Shown here piece by piece: positions 34,153 through 42,897 of a stretch of DNA of 64,000 bases (position 1 is the stretch's first letter; the number at the start of each line of letters is the position of its first letter). The DNA comes from Paracoccaceae bacterium (GTDB taxonomy: Bacteria > Pseudomonadota > Alphaproteobacteria > Rhodobacterales > Rhodobacteraceae), in assembly GCA_028097405.1 (NCBI GenBank), contig JAOHEK010000004.1:1-64000 (forward strand), in the 5' to 3' direction. The notes beneath the pieces were generated by a model that made no database searches, had not been told where the DNA came from, and saw nothing but the letters and a program-made list of their open reading frames with translations. Made by a program: the position numbers and the translations under genes.

Positions 34153-36315
34153 TCAGGCTCTCCTAAGCGGCTGCGACGGGCGGACGTGAAACGACCGGAA
34201 GGTCTTCACGACAAGCTCGGCAAATTCCGGGTCATTGATGTGATGAGGCACGCGCACAAGCTGACGGTTGGCCGTGGCGCGCACGGTGTTTTCTAATGTG
34301 GTGAACAGGGCCTTGTTGGCTTCTGGATCCCAGAATGCATTGCCGGGCGCATCCAGTGCCGAAACACCGCCTTCGGGCAACAGAAATCGGACAACACCGG
34401 TCATCTGGTTCAGCTTCTCGCCAATGAACTTGCCCATTGCGATGTTCTCTTCGGGCGTGGTGCGCATCAGCGTAATGTGCGGGTTATGCTCATAGAGCAG
34501 CCGACCGCGGTATTTTTCGGGAACGGTTTCTGGCGCATGGAAATTCACCATGTCCAGCGCCCCGCAAGACCCGATGTAAGGGCGACCATCAGCGATCATT
34601 GCATCAAACCGGGTTTCGTCAGCGGCAAAGAAACCGCCCGCAACCATATCGCACACCTCGGTCGTGCTGATGTCGATAACCGCGCTTAACATGCCGGACG
34701 ACAACAGCTTCTCCATTGCGCGCCCGCCGGTGCCGGTGGCGTGGAACACCAGACAATCGTAATCTTCGTTCAACTGAGCCGAGACCTGTTGCACGCAAGG
34801 CGTGGTCACACCAAACATTGTCAGTCCGACGGCAGGCTTGTCTTCAATCGGCTTCGCAGCCATTCGCCCGGCAACCATACCTGCAACGGCGTGCGCTGCA
34901 TTGCTCAGCACGTCGCGCGTGATCGAGTTGATGCCCTGCACATCGGCAACCGAGTGCATCATCGTGATGTCTGAAGGCCCGACGTATTGTGAAACGTTGC
35001 CACTGGCGACGGTCGAAACGATCATTTTCGGCACGCCGACAGGCAATGCTCGGAAGGCAGGCGCAACAAGCGCCGTGCCCCCCGAACCGCCGGCCGCGAT
35101 GACCCCAGCGACATCGCTCCGTTTCGCAATCCAACGTTCGAACGCAATCGTCATACCCGCGACGGCTGTGCCGCGATCACCGGTAAAGACACCTGAAGAT
35201 CCGCGCGGATGAAAACCCGCAACGGCGGCGGGCGTGATCTCGGCGCCCGAAGGTTTGCCGCTGGTCGACAGATCGACAAGAGCCACCCGCGTACCGCGTT
35301 CTTTCAGAATGTCGGCCATGAACCGAAGCTCGTCGCCCTTGGTATCCAGCGTGCCGCAGACATAGACAGTGCCGTGGCGGTTCGCCTCGACATTTGATGC
35401 CGTGACAGTCGCAGTGGGAGTATCCGCCACCGTCACGGTTCTTGCCGACTGTGCGATTACGCGAACCGGCACCTCGGGCGTCCACCGCGTTGGCACCACT
35501 GGGTTTGCCAGATAGATGCGCGCGCTGGTTGGCGTGGCGGACGCATCTTGTGCATTTTCCGAGGCCTGATCCGCGTCGTCGGGTGTGTCATCATGGGCAT
35601 GGCGACCCACACCCAAGAGCGCTTGTTGCAGATCGCGGTCACCGGCCAAAAGACCGGCATCCATCACGCGATTGACCTTACCGTTGACCATGATGGCGAC
35701 TTGCTCGGCCACCGAACATGCAACGCCAATGTTCTGCTCAATCACCAGAACGTCAATGTCACCTTCCTGACCCAACCGAACCAGCATTTCGGCCACTTGG
35801 TTGACAATCACGGGGGCCAGACCCTCGGTCGGCTCGTCCATCACCAACAATTTGGGGTTCAACAACAGCGCACGACCAATCGCCAGCATCTGCTGCTCGC
35901 CACCCGAAAGCTGAGCGCCACCATTGCTTTTGCGTTCGCCAAGACGCGGGAACACGCTGTAAATCCGCTCTGGTGTCCATGCCCCGCCTTTCGTGGCAAC
36001 CAGCTTCAGGTGCTCGTCCACCGTCAGCGATTTCCACAACCGCCGCCCTTGCGGCACATAACCGATGCCCAGCCGCGCAATCTCGGCCGAAGTCCGGCCT
36101 GCAAGGTTCTGTCCATCAAAACTGATCGACCCCGACCGCGTCGGCTCTAGCCCCATGATGGCTTTGCACAGCGTCGTCTTGCCCATTCCGTTACGGCCAA
36201 CAACCGACAACACGCCAGACCCAAGCGTCAGGTTCACACCCTGCAACGCATGGGACTGCCCGTAAAAGACGTTCAGGTCACGAACCTCAAGGATGGGGAC
36301 GCCGCCTCTACTCAT
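34153..36315 (-). CDS. LivF-type ABC ATPase fused to a Tm-1-like (UPF0261) domain
   Basis: A 720-residue fusion. Residues 1-238 are a LivF ATPase: GRNGMGKTT (40-48), LSGGEQQ (136-142), LLVMDEPTEGL (156-166). Residues 239-314 are an acidic, Ala/Thr-rich linker. Residues 315-720 are a UPF0261/Tm-1-like ATP-binding domain (YVCGTLDTKGDELRFMADIL, AAGGSGGTAL, FHATGTGGRAMEKL, GSCGALDMVNFH). It completes the second Liv transporter while tying it physically to the Tm-1/PEP-hydrolase pair. The start at ATG 36315 overlaps livG by 8 bp; there is no separate livF nearby. Confidence 0.9.
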   Translation of the reverse strand: MSRGGVPILEVRDLNVFYGQSHALQGVNLTLGSGVLSVVGRNGMGKTTLCKAIMGLEPTRSGSISFDGQNLAGRTSAEIARLGIGYVPQGRRLWKSLTVDEHLKLVATKGGAWTPERIYSVFPRLGERKSNGGAQLSGGEQQMLAIGRALLLNPKLLVMDEPTEGLAPVIVNQVAEMLVRLGQEGDIDVLVIEQNIGVACSVAEQVAIMVNGKVNRVMDAGLLAGDRDLQQALLGVGRHAHDDTPDDADQASENAQDASATPTSARIYLANPVVPTRWTPEVPVRVIAQSARTVTVADTPTATVTASNVEANRHGTVYVCGTLDTKGDELRFMADILKERGTRVALVDLSTSGKPSGAEITPAAVAGFHPRGSSGVFTGDRGTAVAGMTIAFERWIAKRSDVAGVIAAGGSGGTALVAPAFRALPVGVPKMIVSTVASGNVSQYVGPSDITMMHSVADVQGINSITRDVLSNAAHAVAGMVAGRMAAKPIEDKPAVGLTMFGVTTPCVQQVSAQLNEDYDCLVFHATGTGGRAMEKLLSSGMLSAVIDISTTEVCDMVAGGFFAADETRFDAMIADGRPYIGSCGALDMVNFHAPETVPEKYRGRLLYEHNPHITLMRTTPEENIAMGKFIGEKLNQMTGVVRFLLPEGGVSALDAPGNAFWDPEANKALFTTLENTVRATANRQLVRVPHHINDPEFAELVVKTFRSFHVRPSQPLRRA

Positions 36316-37105
36316 TGCCGCCCCCCAGATAAAGCGCTTGAACTTCCGGGTCATCTTCGATTTCGGCGGGCTTACCTTCTTTGAAGATGCGCCCGTTGTG
36401 CATCATCGTCACCATTTCCGAAACGCGCAAAGCCACGTCCATGTCGTGTTCGATGATAATGTAGCCGACATGGCTTGGCAGACCGGTCAGGATATTGATC
36501 AGCTCGACCCGCTCCGTCGGTGACAGACCCGCCGCCGGTTCGTCGAACAGGATGAACCGCGGCGCGCCGGACAACGCCATCGCGATTTCTAACTGCCGCT
36601 GCTGGCCGTAAGACAACTCGTTGACCGGCGTGTTGATCGCGTCTTGCAGGTTGACCGTTTCGACCAGTTCTTCGGTCGTCTGCGAAAGAGCATCTCCCCG
36701 CCGGGGACGGATGAAGGAAAATCGCCCCCGTGAGACGCCCCGGCAGGCGAGATACACGTTTTCCCGGACGGTCAGCCCGGTGAATAAAAGCGAGATTTGG
36801 TACGTCCTGCGCAGCCCACGTCGAATGCGTTCTTGCGCCGGGAACACTGTAATGTCCTCGCCGAAAAACCGGATCGCGCCCGTCGTCGGTGGGAAGTCTC
36901 CGGTGATGCAATTAAATAGCGTCGTCTTGCCCGCGCCGTTCGATCCCAGAACCGCGCGCCGCTCGCCGGGGCGCACGGTCATATTGATGCCGCCAAGCGC
37001 CTCCAACGCCCCGAACTTCTTCGAGATATCGCGCAGCTCTAACGCATAGCCAGCACCGCCTTGGGCGGAATTATCGTTCCGTGTCATGACAGAGGCATCG
37101 GTCAT
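36308..37105 (-). CDS. livG: Branched-chain-type ABC transporter ATP-binding protein LivG (second set)
   Basis: A 265-residue LivG-type ATPase. Walker A is GSNGAGKTTLFN, the signature is LSYGQQRQLEIAM, a known LivG variant, and Walker B is FILFDEPAAGLSP. The N-terminal 20 residues before LELRDISKKFGALEAL are an extension. ATG 37105 overlaps the livM stop (ATGA). Confidence 0.92.
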   Translation of the reverse strand: MTDASVMTRNDNSAQGGAGYALELRDISKKFGALEALGGINMTVRPGERRAVLGSNGAGKTTLFNCITGDFPPTTGAIRFFGEDITVFPAQERIRRGLRRTYQISLLFTGLTVRENVYLACRGVSRGRFSFIRPRRGDALSQTTEELVETVNLQDAINTPVNELSYGQQRQLEIAMALSGAPRFILFDEPAAGLSPTERVELINILTGLPSHVGYIIIEHDMDVALRVSEMVTMMHNGRIFKEGKPAEIEDDPEVQALYLGGGNE

Positions 37106-38166
37106 AGCGGCCGCTCCCCCTTGTCTTCGCCAGTCAACGGATCCCTGTTGCGCGATGCCTTGAACTTGTCCCAAAGCCCCAAAAGGCCGTCTGGCGAAAA
37201 GAAGACAATTAGCAAAAAGCCAAGGCCGATCACCAACTGAAATCGCTCGCCCGCCATCCCCAGCGTTATTAAAAAGTCCTTGGCGAATGTTTCGAGCAGC
37301 ACAAAGACAAAGGCCCCGATGAACGCCCCGATCGGATGACGAAGACCACCCACAACGGCGATGACCAGGATATCAATGGCCGCACCGATACTGACTGTAC
37401 CCGGTGAAATCTGGCTAAGCTGCCACGTCGAAAGGATACCGCCTAGCCCGGCAATCACACCGGCAAAAGCATAGGCAGCCACCCGGTGCGCCGTCACGTT
37501 ATAGCCAAGCGCTGCCATCCGACGCGGGTTGTCGCGAACCCCCTGCAAAGCCAGCCCGAAAGGTGCCTGACTGACATAAAGCACCACCGCATAACAGACG
37601 ACGGCCCAGAACAGAGTCAGGAAATAGAACGCATAATTACCCCGCCAATCCACACCAAACAATCGCGGCGGCTCAACCGAATTAAAGCCCTGAAAGCCGT
37701 TAAAAATATCGTAATTCTGTCGGGTGAAATAGAAGAAAGCGGCCGCAATCGCCAGCGTGATCATGATGGTGTAAATGCCCTCGGTCCGCACGGCCAACCA
37801 ACCAATTGCGACCGAGAAAATCACCGTCAGGATCAGCGCCAGTGGGATCACCAACCACCACGGCCAGCCTTGGCTGATTTCGACAACCGCGCTGCTTCCA
37901 AAGACGGCAACCATGTAGCCAGCGAACCCGGCAAAAGCCATTTGCGCGAGGCTGACCATGCCCCCATAACCGCCCAAAAACATCAGGCTCAGGGCAATCA
38001 TGCCCAAGATTAGCGCGCGCGAAAACACCTCGCCCAAGATAAACGGGCTGACGAAAGCAGGAGCAACCAGCAAGACCAAGCCCAACACCCAGTAGGCCGG
38101 CGGAACCCGGTCAAACCAATTGCCCGGTTGAGCAGGCAGTGTGTTGATTGAGGTTGCGTCCGCCAT
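37102..38166 (-). CDS. livM: Branched-chain-type ABC transporter permease LivM (second set)
   Basis: A 354-residue polytopic permease. LivM features are FGLALQGVRDNPRRMAALGY, AYAFAGVIAGLGGIL and VVGGLRHPIGAFIGAFVF; the C-terminus FSPDGLLGLWDKF is typical. It starts immediately after the livH stop with no spacer. Confidence 0.93.
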   Translation of the reverse strand: MADATSINTLPAQPGNWFDRVPPAYWVLGLVLLVAPAFVSPFILGEVFSRALILGMIALSLMFLGGYGGMVSLAQMAFAGFAGYMVAVFGSSAVVEISQGWPWWLVIPLALILTVIFSVAIGWLAVRTEGIYTIMITLAIAAAFFYFTRQNYDIFNGFQGFNSVEPPRLFGVDWRGNYAFYFLTLFWAVVCYAVVLYVSQAPFGLALQGVRDNPRRMAALGYNVTAHRVAAYAFAGVIAGLGGILSTWQLSQISPGTVSIGAAIDILVIAVVGGLRHPIGAFIGAFVFVLLETFAKDFLITLGMAGERFQLVIGLGFLLIVFFSPDGLLGLWDKFKASRNRDPLTGEDKGERPL

Positions 38167-39180
38167 CTATCCGCTTTGCCCCAATAGGCCCTGCGGACGG
38201 AAGGCCAGCACGACCACCATGATCAGAAAAGTCAGAACCACCGCATAGGTCGGGAAGTAAACCGAGCCAAACTGCTCGGCCAACCCGATCAGCAAAGCGC
38301 CAAGTGCTGCGCCGGGGATCGACCCCATCCCGCCAACGATCACAACCACAAGGCTTGCCAACAAAAACCGGATGTCCTCGCCCGGTGCAATCGACTGGAA
38401 CGTACCACCAACCACACCCGCGATACCGGCAAGGCCCGCCCCGAAGGCAAAGACGCCGACAAAAACGATCTGAATGCGCGCACCTGTCGCCGACAGCATA
38501 TCGCGATCATCCACCCCCGCCCGGATCATCATCCCAATCCGCGTCTTGTTCAGTGCGAGCCACATAGCGACGCCCAAAACAACCGCCGCCACAAAGATCA
38601 CGATGCGAACGACCGGGTACTTCAGATACACCAGATCTCCGTTGCGCCTTTCTGCGGTGACAAAAAACGTCTCGACCGGGCCAGACAACCAAGAGGGCGG
38701 CGAGATGTTGATGAAATCACCGCCAAAGCCCCATAGCATCAAATCTGCCATAACAATGGAAATACCGATGGTGACCAGCGTCTGGCGCAAATCCTCGCCT
38801 TCCATCCGGCGGAATACCAAAACCTGAAGAAGCACGCCGCAAATACCAACGACGACAAAGGCAACAGGAAACGCCAACAACCAGTAGCCGGTGATGTTCG
38901 CCGCATGAAAGCCGACATAGCCGCCCAGAAGATACAGCGTTCCGTGGGCAAGGTTCACGTTCCGCATCAACCCGAAAATCAGCGTGAAGCCACTGGCGAC
39001 CAAAAAGTACAAACCGCCAAGGGTGATGCCATTGAACAGCGCCGAAAGGAAAACCTTCTTACGCCCAATGACGTCAACCAAACCCGGAGGCCAGACAGCA
39101 AAGATCAGCCACAACAGGATCACCACAGCAATCGCGATGATCCCAGTCCAGATGGGATGCGCATTGGCGTACCGTCTCAT
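38167..39180 (-). CDS. livH: Branched-chain-type ABC transporter permease LivH (second set)
   Basis: A 337-residue permease, longer than usual because of an N-terminal extra segment and a periplasmic loop (about 155-190). Diagnostic stretches are GITLGGLYFLVASGFTLIFG, NLAHGTLYLLGGYVGF, RIGMMIRAGVDDRDMLSATG and VVIVGGMGSIPGAALGALL. Its ATG overlaps the stop of a 21-codon ORF (ATGA) and has no good ribosome site of its own, which suggests translational coupling to that ORF. Confidence 0.92.
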   Translation of the reverse strand: MRRYANAHPIWTGIIAIAVVILLWLIFAVWPPGLVDVIGRKKVFLSALFNGITLGGLYFLVASGFTLIFGLMRNVNLAHGTLYLLGGYVGFHAANITGYWLLAFPVAFVVVGICGVLLQVLVFRRMEGEDLRQTLVTIGISIVMADLMLWGFGGDFINISPPSWLSGPVETFFVTAERRNGDLVYLKYPVVRIVIFVAAVVLGVAMWLALNKTRIGMMIRAGVDDRDMLSATGARIQIVFVGVFAFGAGLAGIAGVVGGTFQSIAPGEDIRFLLASLVVVIVGGMGSIPGAALGALLIGLAEQFGSVYFPTYAVVLTFLIMVVVLAFRPQGLLGQSG

Positions 39181-39242
39181 GCAGTGATCCCATCACAAAG
39201 GATGCGATCACGCCAAAAAGCGATTTCGGTCGACGTTGGCAT
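39177..39242 (-). CDS. Short upstream ORF (21 codons) coupled to livH
   Basis: ATG 39242 reads MPTSTEIAFWRDRILCDGITA and stops in an ATGA overlap with livH. A GGGAGG sequence lies 4 bases before the ATG, and a GCCCG-CAAA-CGGGC hairpin (39256-39269) lies just upstream of that. No similarity is recognised. It could be a leader peptide or merely a ribosome-loading ORF for livH. The ATGA overlap and the Shine-Dalgarno site are visible; translation itself is inference. Confidence 0.5.
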   Translation of the reverse strand: MPTSTEIAFWRDRILCDGITA

Positions 39243-39333
39243 TGAACCTCCCAAGGCCCGTTTGCGGGCTCGTCTTGAAGGTCATGCTATTGCGATGTGA
39301 AGTTTCAGGCGTACCTTAAAGTCTTCTGCGTTT

Positions 39334-40176
39334 TCACATCATCGGAAAAGCGCCATTCGAGACATGGGCGACCCTGCGGTATTCGCTAGGAGCAATGCCT
39401 ACGTTCGACGAGAAAAACCGTGTGAAACTGGCCTGACTTGAAAAACCCAGATCAAATGCGATGTCAGTCACCGTCTTATCCGAGTTCAAAAGCTCTTCGA
39501 TCGCGCGTTCAGATCTCAGCGTGTTCATATACACGTTCGGCGTGACGCCAGTGTATTGCTTGAACAGCTTAAAAAAGTGCGGACGTGACAAGCCGACGTT
39601 ACGCGCCAGTTCTTCCATCTCCATGTCTTCGCCCACGCTTTCCTGAATCAACCGCAAGGAACGGCGCACCCGGTAATCGCTGAACCGATCATAAATCTGG
39701 CCGCGATAATCGGTTTCCGATCCGGCCCAAGACAGGTCAAAACAGGCTTTCGTCAGAGCAAACAACAGCGAATCGAATTTCGCCTCGCCCTCGTGGTCTA
39801 GCAACAGACAGGTCAACCGGTTCAGGTGCCCTTTGATTTCCTCGTTCAAAGTCAGGTCTTCGCTTCCGAACTTCAGCGCGTATTCCGCCGAGGACGAATT
39901 CTCAAGGAACCACATCGGTTTGATGTAAAGAACCAGACAGATCTGAGGGTCTTCGCCAGCAGGGTGATAGCTGTGCGGTTCCCAAGGGCTAACGGCAACG
40001 GCATGGTCGGCATCGACCTTGCAAGTACGTCCCCCGCTGACACATGTCGCGCTTGGGCCATCGACGTAAAATATCAGATGCCCCTCACGGTGTGCGTGCG
40101 TGATAATTTCTTTGTTCAGTCGGTACAAAGCGGCACGACCGAACTCTCCATGGCAGACAGCAATAGCCTGGCTCAT
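39334..40176 (-). CDS. AraC-family transcriptional regulator with N-terminal cupin
   Basis: A 280-residue regulator. The N-terminal half is a cupin-like sensor (HREGHLIFYVDG, VSPWEPHSYHP). The C-terminal two-HTH AraC domain shows MEELARNVGLSRPHFFKLFK and the signature VTDIAFDLGFSSQASFTRFF followed by GIAPSEYRR. Lying within the catabolic run, between the aldehyde dehydrogenase and the transporter genes, it is the natural local activator responding to the substrate or an intermediate. The 175 bp before it and 153 bp after it could hold its targets. Confidence 0.92.
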   Translation of the reverse strand: MSQAIAVCHGEFGRAALYRLNKEIITHAHREGHLIFYVDGPSATCVSGGRTCKVDADHAVAVSPWEPHSYHPAGEDPQICLVLYIKPMWFLENSSSAEYALKFGSEDLTLNEEIKGHLNRLTCLLLDHEGEAKFDSLLFALTKACFDLSWAGSETDYRGQIYDRFSDYRVRRSLRLIQESVGEDMEMEELARNVGLSRPHFFKLFKQYTGVTPNVYMNTLRSERAIEELLNSDKTVTDIAFDLGFSSQASFTRFFSSNVGIAPSEYRRVAHVSNGAFPMM

Positions 40177-40351
40177 TTCTCAGACCCTCCCCTGCCCTCG
40201 AAACCTCGGTTTGATTGCCTAAAATCTGATGTTTTGGTCAATCTATATGGCCAATTGACACATATTTCCGTGATCCAAACAAGTCGCTTAGATCAAGAAT
40301 CATACCTTAGGTTACGCGTGCGAACTTCTGGTGATGAAGCTTTGCAGCACA

Positions 40352-41782
40352 TCAGGGTGCCGTATAGGCCGTTTTGACAGTCGTATAAAACTCTGCGGCA
40401 TACCGGCCTTGTTCACGCGGTCCATAGCTTGATGCTTTCCGCCCACCGAAGGGCACATGATAGTCCACACCGGCCGTCGGCAAGTTGACCATGACCATCC
40501 CCGCTTGCGCCATCCGCTTGAAATCCGACGCATATTTCAGGCTGGTCGTGCAAATTCCGGCGCTTAGTCCGAACACAACCGAATTCGCCTGTTCCAAAGC
40601 CGCATCATAGTCCCGAACCCGCATAACACTGGCCACGGGCCCAAAAACTTCCTCGCTATTGATCCGCATATCACCCGTGGTTTCGGTGATCAGCGCAGGC
40701 TGCAAAAAATATCCGTCAGTCTCGCGGCGTACCCTCTCGCCGCCAGAGCGTAAAACGCCACCCTGCCGCCGCGCGATCTCGATATAGTCCATATCCTGAG
40801 CCAATTGCGATTCGTCTACAACCGGCCCGATCTGGGTTTCCTCCTGCAAAGCATGACCAACGCGCAGGGCTGAAATCTGATCCGCCAAACGCCCCACAAA
40901 CTGGTCGTGGATGCGTTCTGTCACAATAAACCGCGACGACGCCGTGCACCGTTGGCCGGTCGAGAAGAACGCACCATCCAGCGCACAATGCACCGCAACA
41001 TCCAGATCGGCATCGTCCAACACGACCAAGGGATTCTTACCCCCCATTTCCAGTTGAACTTTGCGCAGAAACGGTAGGCTGGCCGCCGCAACACGCTCAC
41101 CCGTTGCCTGACTGCCGGTAAATGTGATCGCATCAATGCGCCGATCATCCAGCATCGCCTGCCCAACAACACGCCCCGGCCCCATGACAAGGTTCAGTAC
41201 CCCCGGCGGCAAACCAGCGCGGTGCAAAATCTCGACCAAGGCCCAAGCTGATCCCGGCACTAGTTCGGCAGGTTTAAAAACCACCGTGTTGCCAAAACAT
41301 AGCGCCGGTGCAATCTTCCACGCCGGTATCGCGATTGGGAAATTCCAAGGCGCAATGATCCCCACAACGCCGACCGGCTCGCGCGTCACCTCAACCCCAA
41401 CACCCGGACGCACCGAAGCAAGAATATCGCCCGCCTGCCGCAAAGCCTCGCCTGCAAAGAACAAAAAAATATTCCCCGCCCGCGTCACTTCGCCAATGGC
41501 TTCGGGCAATACTTTGCCTTCTTCCCGCGCCAGCAATTCCCCAAGCTCGGCCTTACGCGCCAAAATTTCTATGCCCGCCGCCAACAAAATATCGTGGCGC
41601 TGTTGCGGACCGCTCAAGGCCCATGGACCAGCCGCTTCGGTCGCCGCAGCAATCGCGGCTTCGGTCTCGGCGATCCCGGCCTGAGCATAGACATCAATGA
41701 TATCGCTCGTGTCAGACGGGTTGATGTTGTCGACACCGTGCGACGTCGTCACATGGTTTCCACCAATGAACAGAGGCTTCAT
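40352..41782 (-). CDS. NAD(P)-dependent aldehyde dehydrogenase
   Basis: A 476-residue ALDH-superfamily enzyme. Key sites are PWNFPIAIPAWKIAPAL (cofactor asparagine), FTGSQATG (Rossmann glycine), LEMGGKNP (general-base glutamate), FFSTGQRCTASSR (nucleophilic cysteine) and EEVFGPVASV. The closest pattern is the alpha-ketoglutaric-semialdehyde/lactaldehyde dehydrogenase group. It would oxidise an aldehyde from the pathway to an acid. It begins 3 bp after the Fe-ADH-like gene. Confidence 0.93.
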   Translation of the reverse strand: MKPLFIGGNHVTTSHGVDNINPSDTSDIIDVYAQAGIAETEAAIAAATEAAGPWALSGPQQRHDILLAAGIEILARKAELGELLAREEGKVLPEAIGEVTRAGNIFLFFAGEALRQAGDILASVRPGVGVEVTREPVGVVGIIAPWNFPIAIPAWKIAPALCFGNTVVFKPAELVPGSAWALVEILHRAGLPPGVLNLVMGPGRVVGQAMLDDRRIDAITFTGSQATGERVAAASLPFLRKVQLEMGGKNPLVVLDDADLDVAVHCALDGAFFSTGQRCTASSRFIVTERIHDQFVGRLADQISALRVGHALQEETQIGPVVDESQLAQDMDYIEIARRQGGVLRSGGERVRRETDGYFLQPALITETTGDMRINSEEVFGPVASVMRVRDYDAALEQANSVVFGLSAGICTTSLKYASDFKRMAQAGMVMVNLPTAGVDYHVPFGGRKASSYGPREQGRYAAEFYTTVKTAYTAP

Positions 41783-41785
41783 GCG

Positions 41786-42808
41786 TCACGCACCTTCATA
41801 AACTTCTTCAAGAACTGCCCGCGCCTGCAAAAACGTCAGCCCGGATTGACCAGCCACCGATTCAGCCGCCGGATCCAGCGCTTTGTGCGGAACACCTATA
41901 TCCGCCAATGTCCGCGGCATCTGCACATTTGACAGAATGCGCCGCGTGACCTCTGCCAAGGGCTCTTTGACGTCTGACAGAACCTTGCCCAACACATCGG
42001 CTTTCTGATCATCAATGGCCCGATTCCGAAGAACACCCGGCAATACGAGCCGTGCAATGGCTGCCCGTTGCGCATTTGGTGCCTCGGTCATCATGCTTTG
42101 TGTCATCGTCTGCGCCGGACCAACGCCTTTTTCCTGACTAAGAAACGCGTTCAACCCGGCGGCCATAACATCGCGGCACAGGTCCAACCCAACTTTCTCA
42201 CCAATCTTATGCAAACTGGTCAGACACCGACTTAACCCATCAAGCGCAATCCCATCCGCAGGCGGGTTATAGGTCGCCGAAAGATAAGCTTCGACACAGC
42301 GGATCAAGCTCATCATCGCCGCTTCCCGGCTTTCGCCCTCGCCTGCCCCCATAATGACGGTCGGGTCGCAAATGATCACCGAAGGCAGGCCCGCTTGTTT
42401 GCTTTCGATCTTGCGATGGCAGGGGTCCGGCAAGCCATCAATCGCAGGAATGCCGAACAAAACAGGGCGCATTCCGCTTGCCCGATCAATCGTGTACCGG
42501 ATTTTCCGGCCAAATTCGATCGCTTTTGACGATCCAAACGCGATGATTGCGCCGGGTTGAACGGGCGTTTCGGCAATCTCAAAGGCCTGCTCGCGCAGGT
42601 TCGTCGTGTCACCGAACAGAACATGTTCTTGCGTCGTCCGGGACGGCAACCCGCCCAGAACGCGGTCCATCAGCTCGCTGTCCGTTTCATCCTTGTGAAA
42701 CACAAGCAAAAAGCTCGAACCCTGGATGCGTTCAAGTTCGGAATAAAGTGCCTCTTCCAGAACGCCATCCGCAAAATGCACACGGCTTGGATAAGTGATG
42801 AGCGTCAT
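41786..42808 (-). CDS. Divergent iron-containing alcohol dehydrogenase/maleylacetate reductase-like protein
   Basis: A 340-residue member of the dehydroquinate-synthase-like/Fe-ADH fold, closest in length and N-terminus (VHFADGVLEEAL) to maleylacetate reductases. It has an AFGSSKAIEFGRKI segment where the family has GGGS. The metal-binding histidines seem lost: the usual HAVEAY region reads RCVEAYLS, and the glycine-histidine helix reads KGVGPAQTMTQSMM, then APNAQRA where PHG would be. It may work without metal, as some maleylacetate reductases do, or have lost activity. I chose ATG 42808, 8 bases after GGGGAG; GTG 42817 overlaps that site. Confidence 0.75.
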   Translation of the reverse strand: MTLITYPSRVHFADGVLEEALYSELERIQGSSFLLVFHKDETDSELMDRVLGGLPSRTTQEHVLFGDTTNLREQAFEIAETPVQPGAIIAFGSSKAIEFGRKIRYTIDRASGMRPVLFGIPAIDGLPDPCHRKIESKQAGLPSVIICDPTVIMGAGEGESREAAMMSLIRCVEAYLSATYNPPADGIALDGLSRCLTSLHKIGEKVGLDLCRDVMAAGLNAFLSQEKGVGPAQTMTQSMMTEAPNAQRAAIARLVLPGVLRNRAIDDQKADVLGKVLSDVKEPLAEVTRRILSNVQMPRTLADIGVPHKALDPAAESVAGQSGLTFLQARAVLEEVYEGA

Positions 42809-42853
42809 GGCTCTCACTCCCCGGATCGAATGTTAAAAATCAAAGTGGTGAGA

Positions 42854-42881
42854 TCCGGGCGACTGCAAAAAGCCGCCCGGA
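42854..42881 (-). promoter_or_regulatory. Stem-loop after the binding-protein gene
   Basis: TCCGGGCG and CGCCCGGA make a perfect 8-bp stem with a 12-base loop containing T5. It lies 17 bp beyond the binding-protein stop and before the Fe-ADH-like gene. No T-run follows directly, so it more likely protects the abundant binding-protein mRNA or gives partial termination inside the operon. Confidence 0.5.
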
Positions 42882-42897
42882 CGATAGAATGTGTCGC

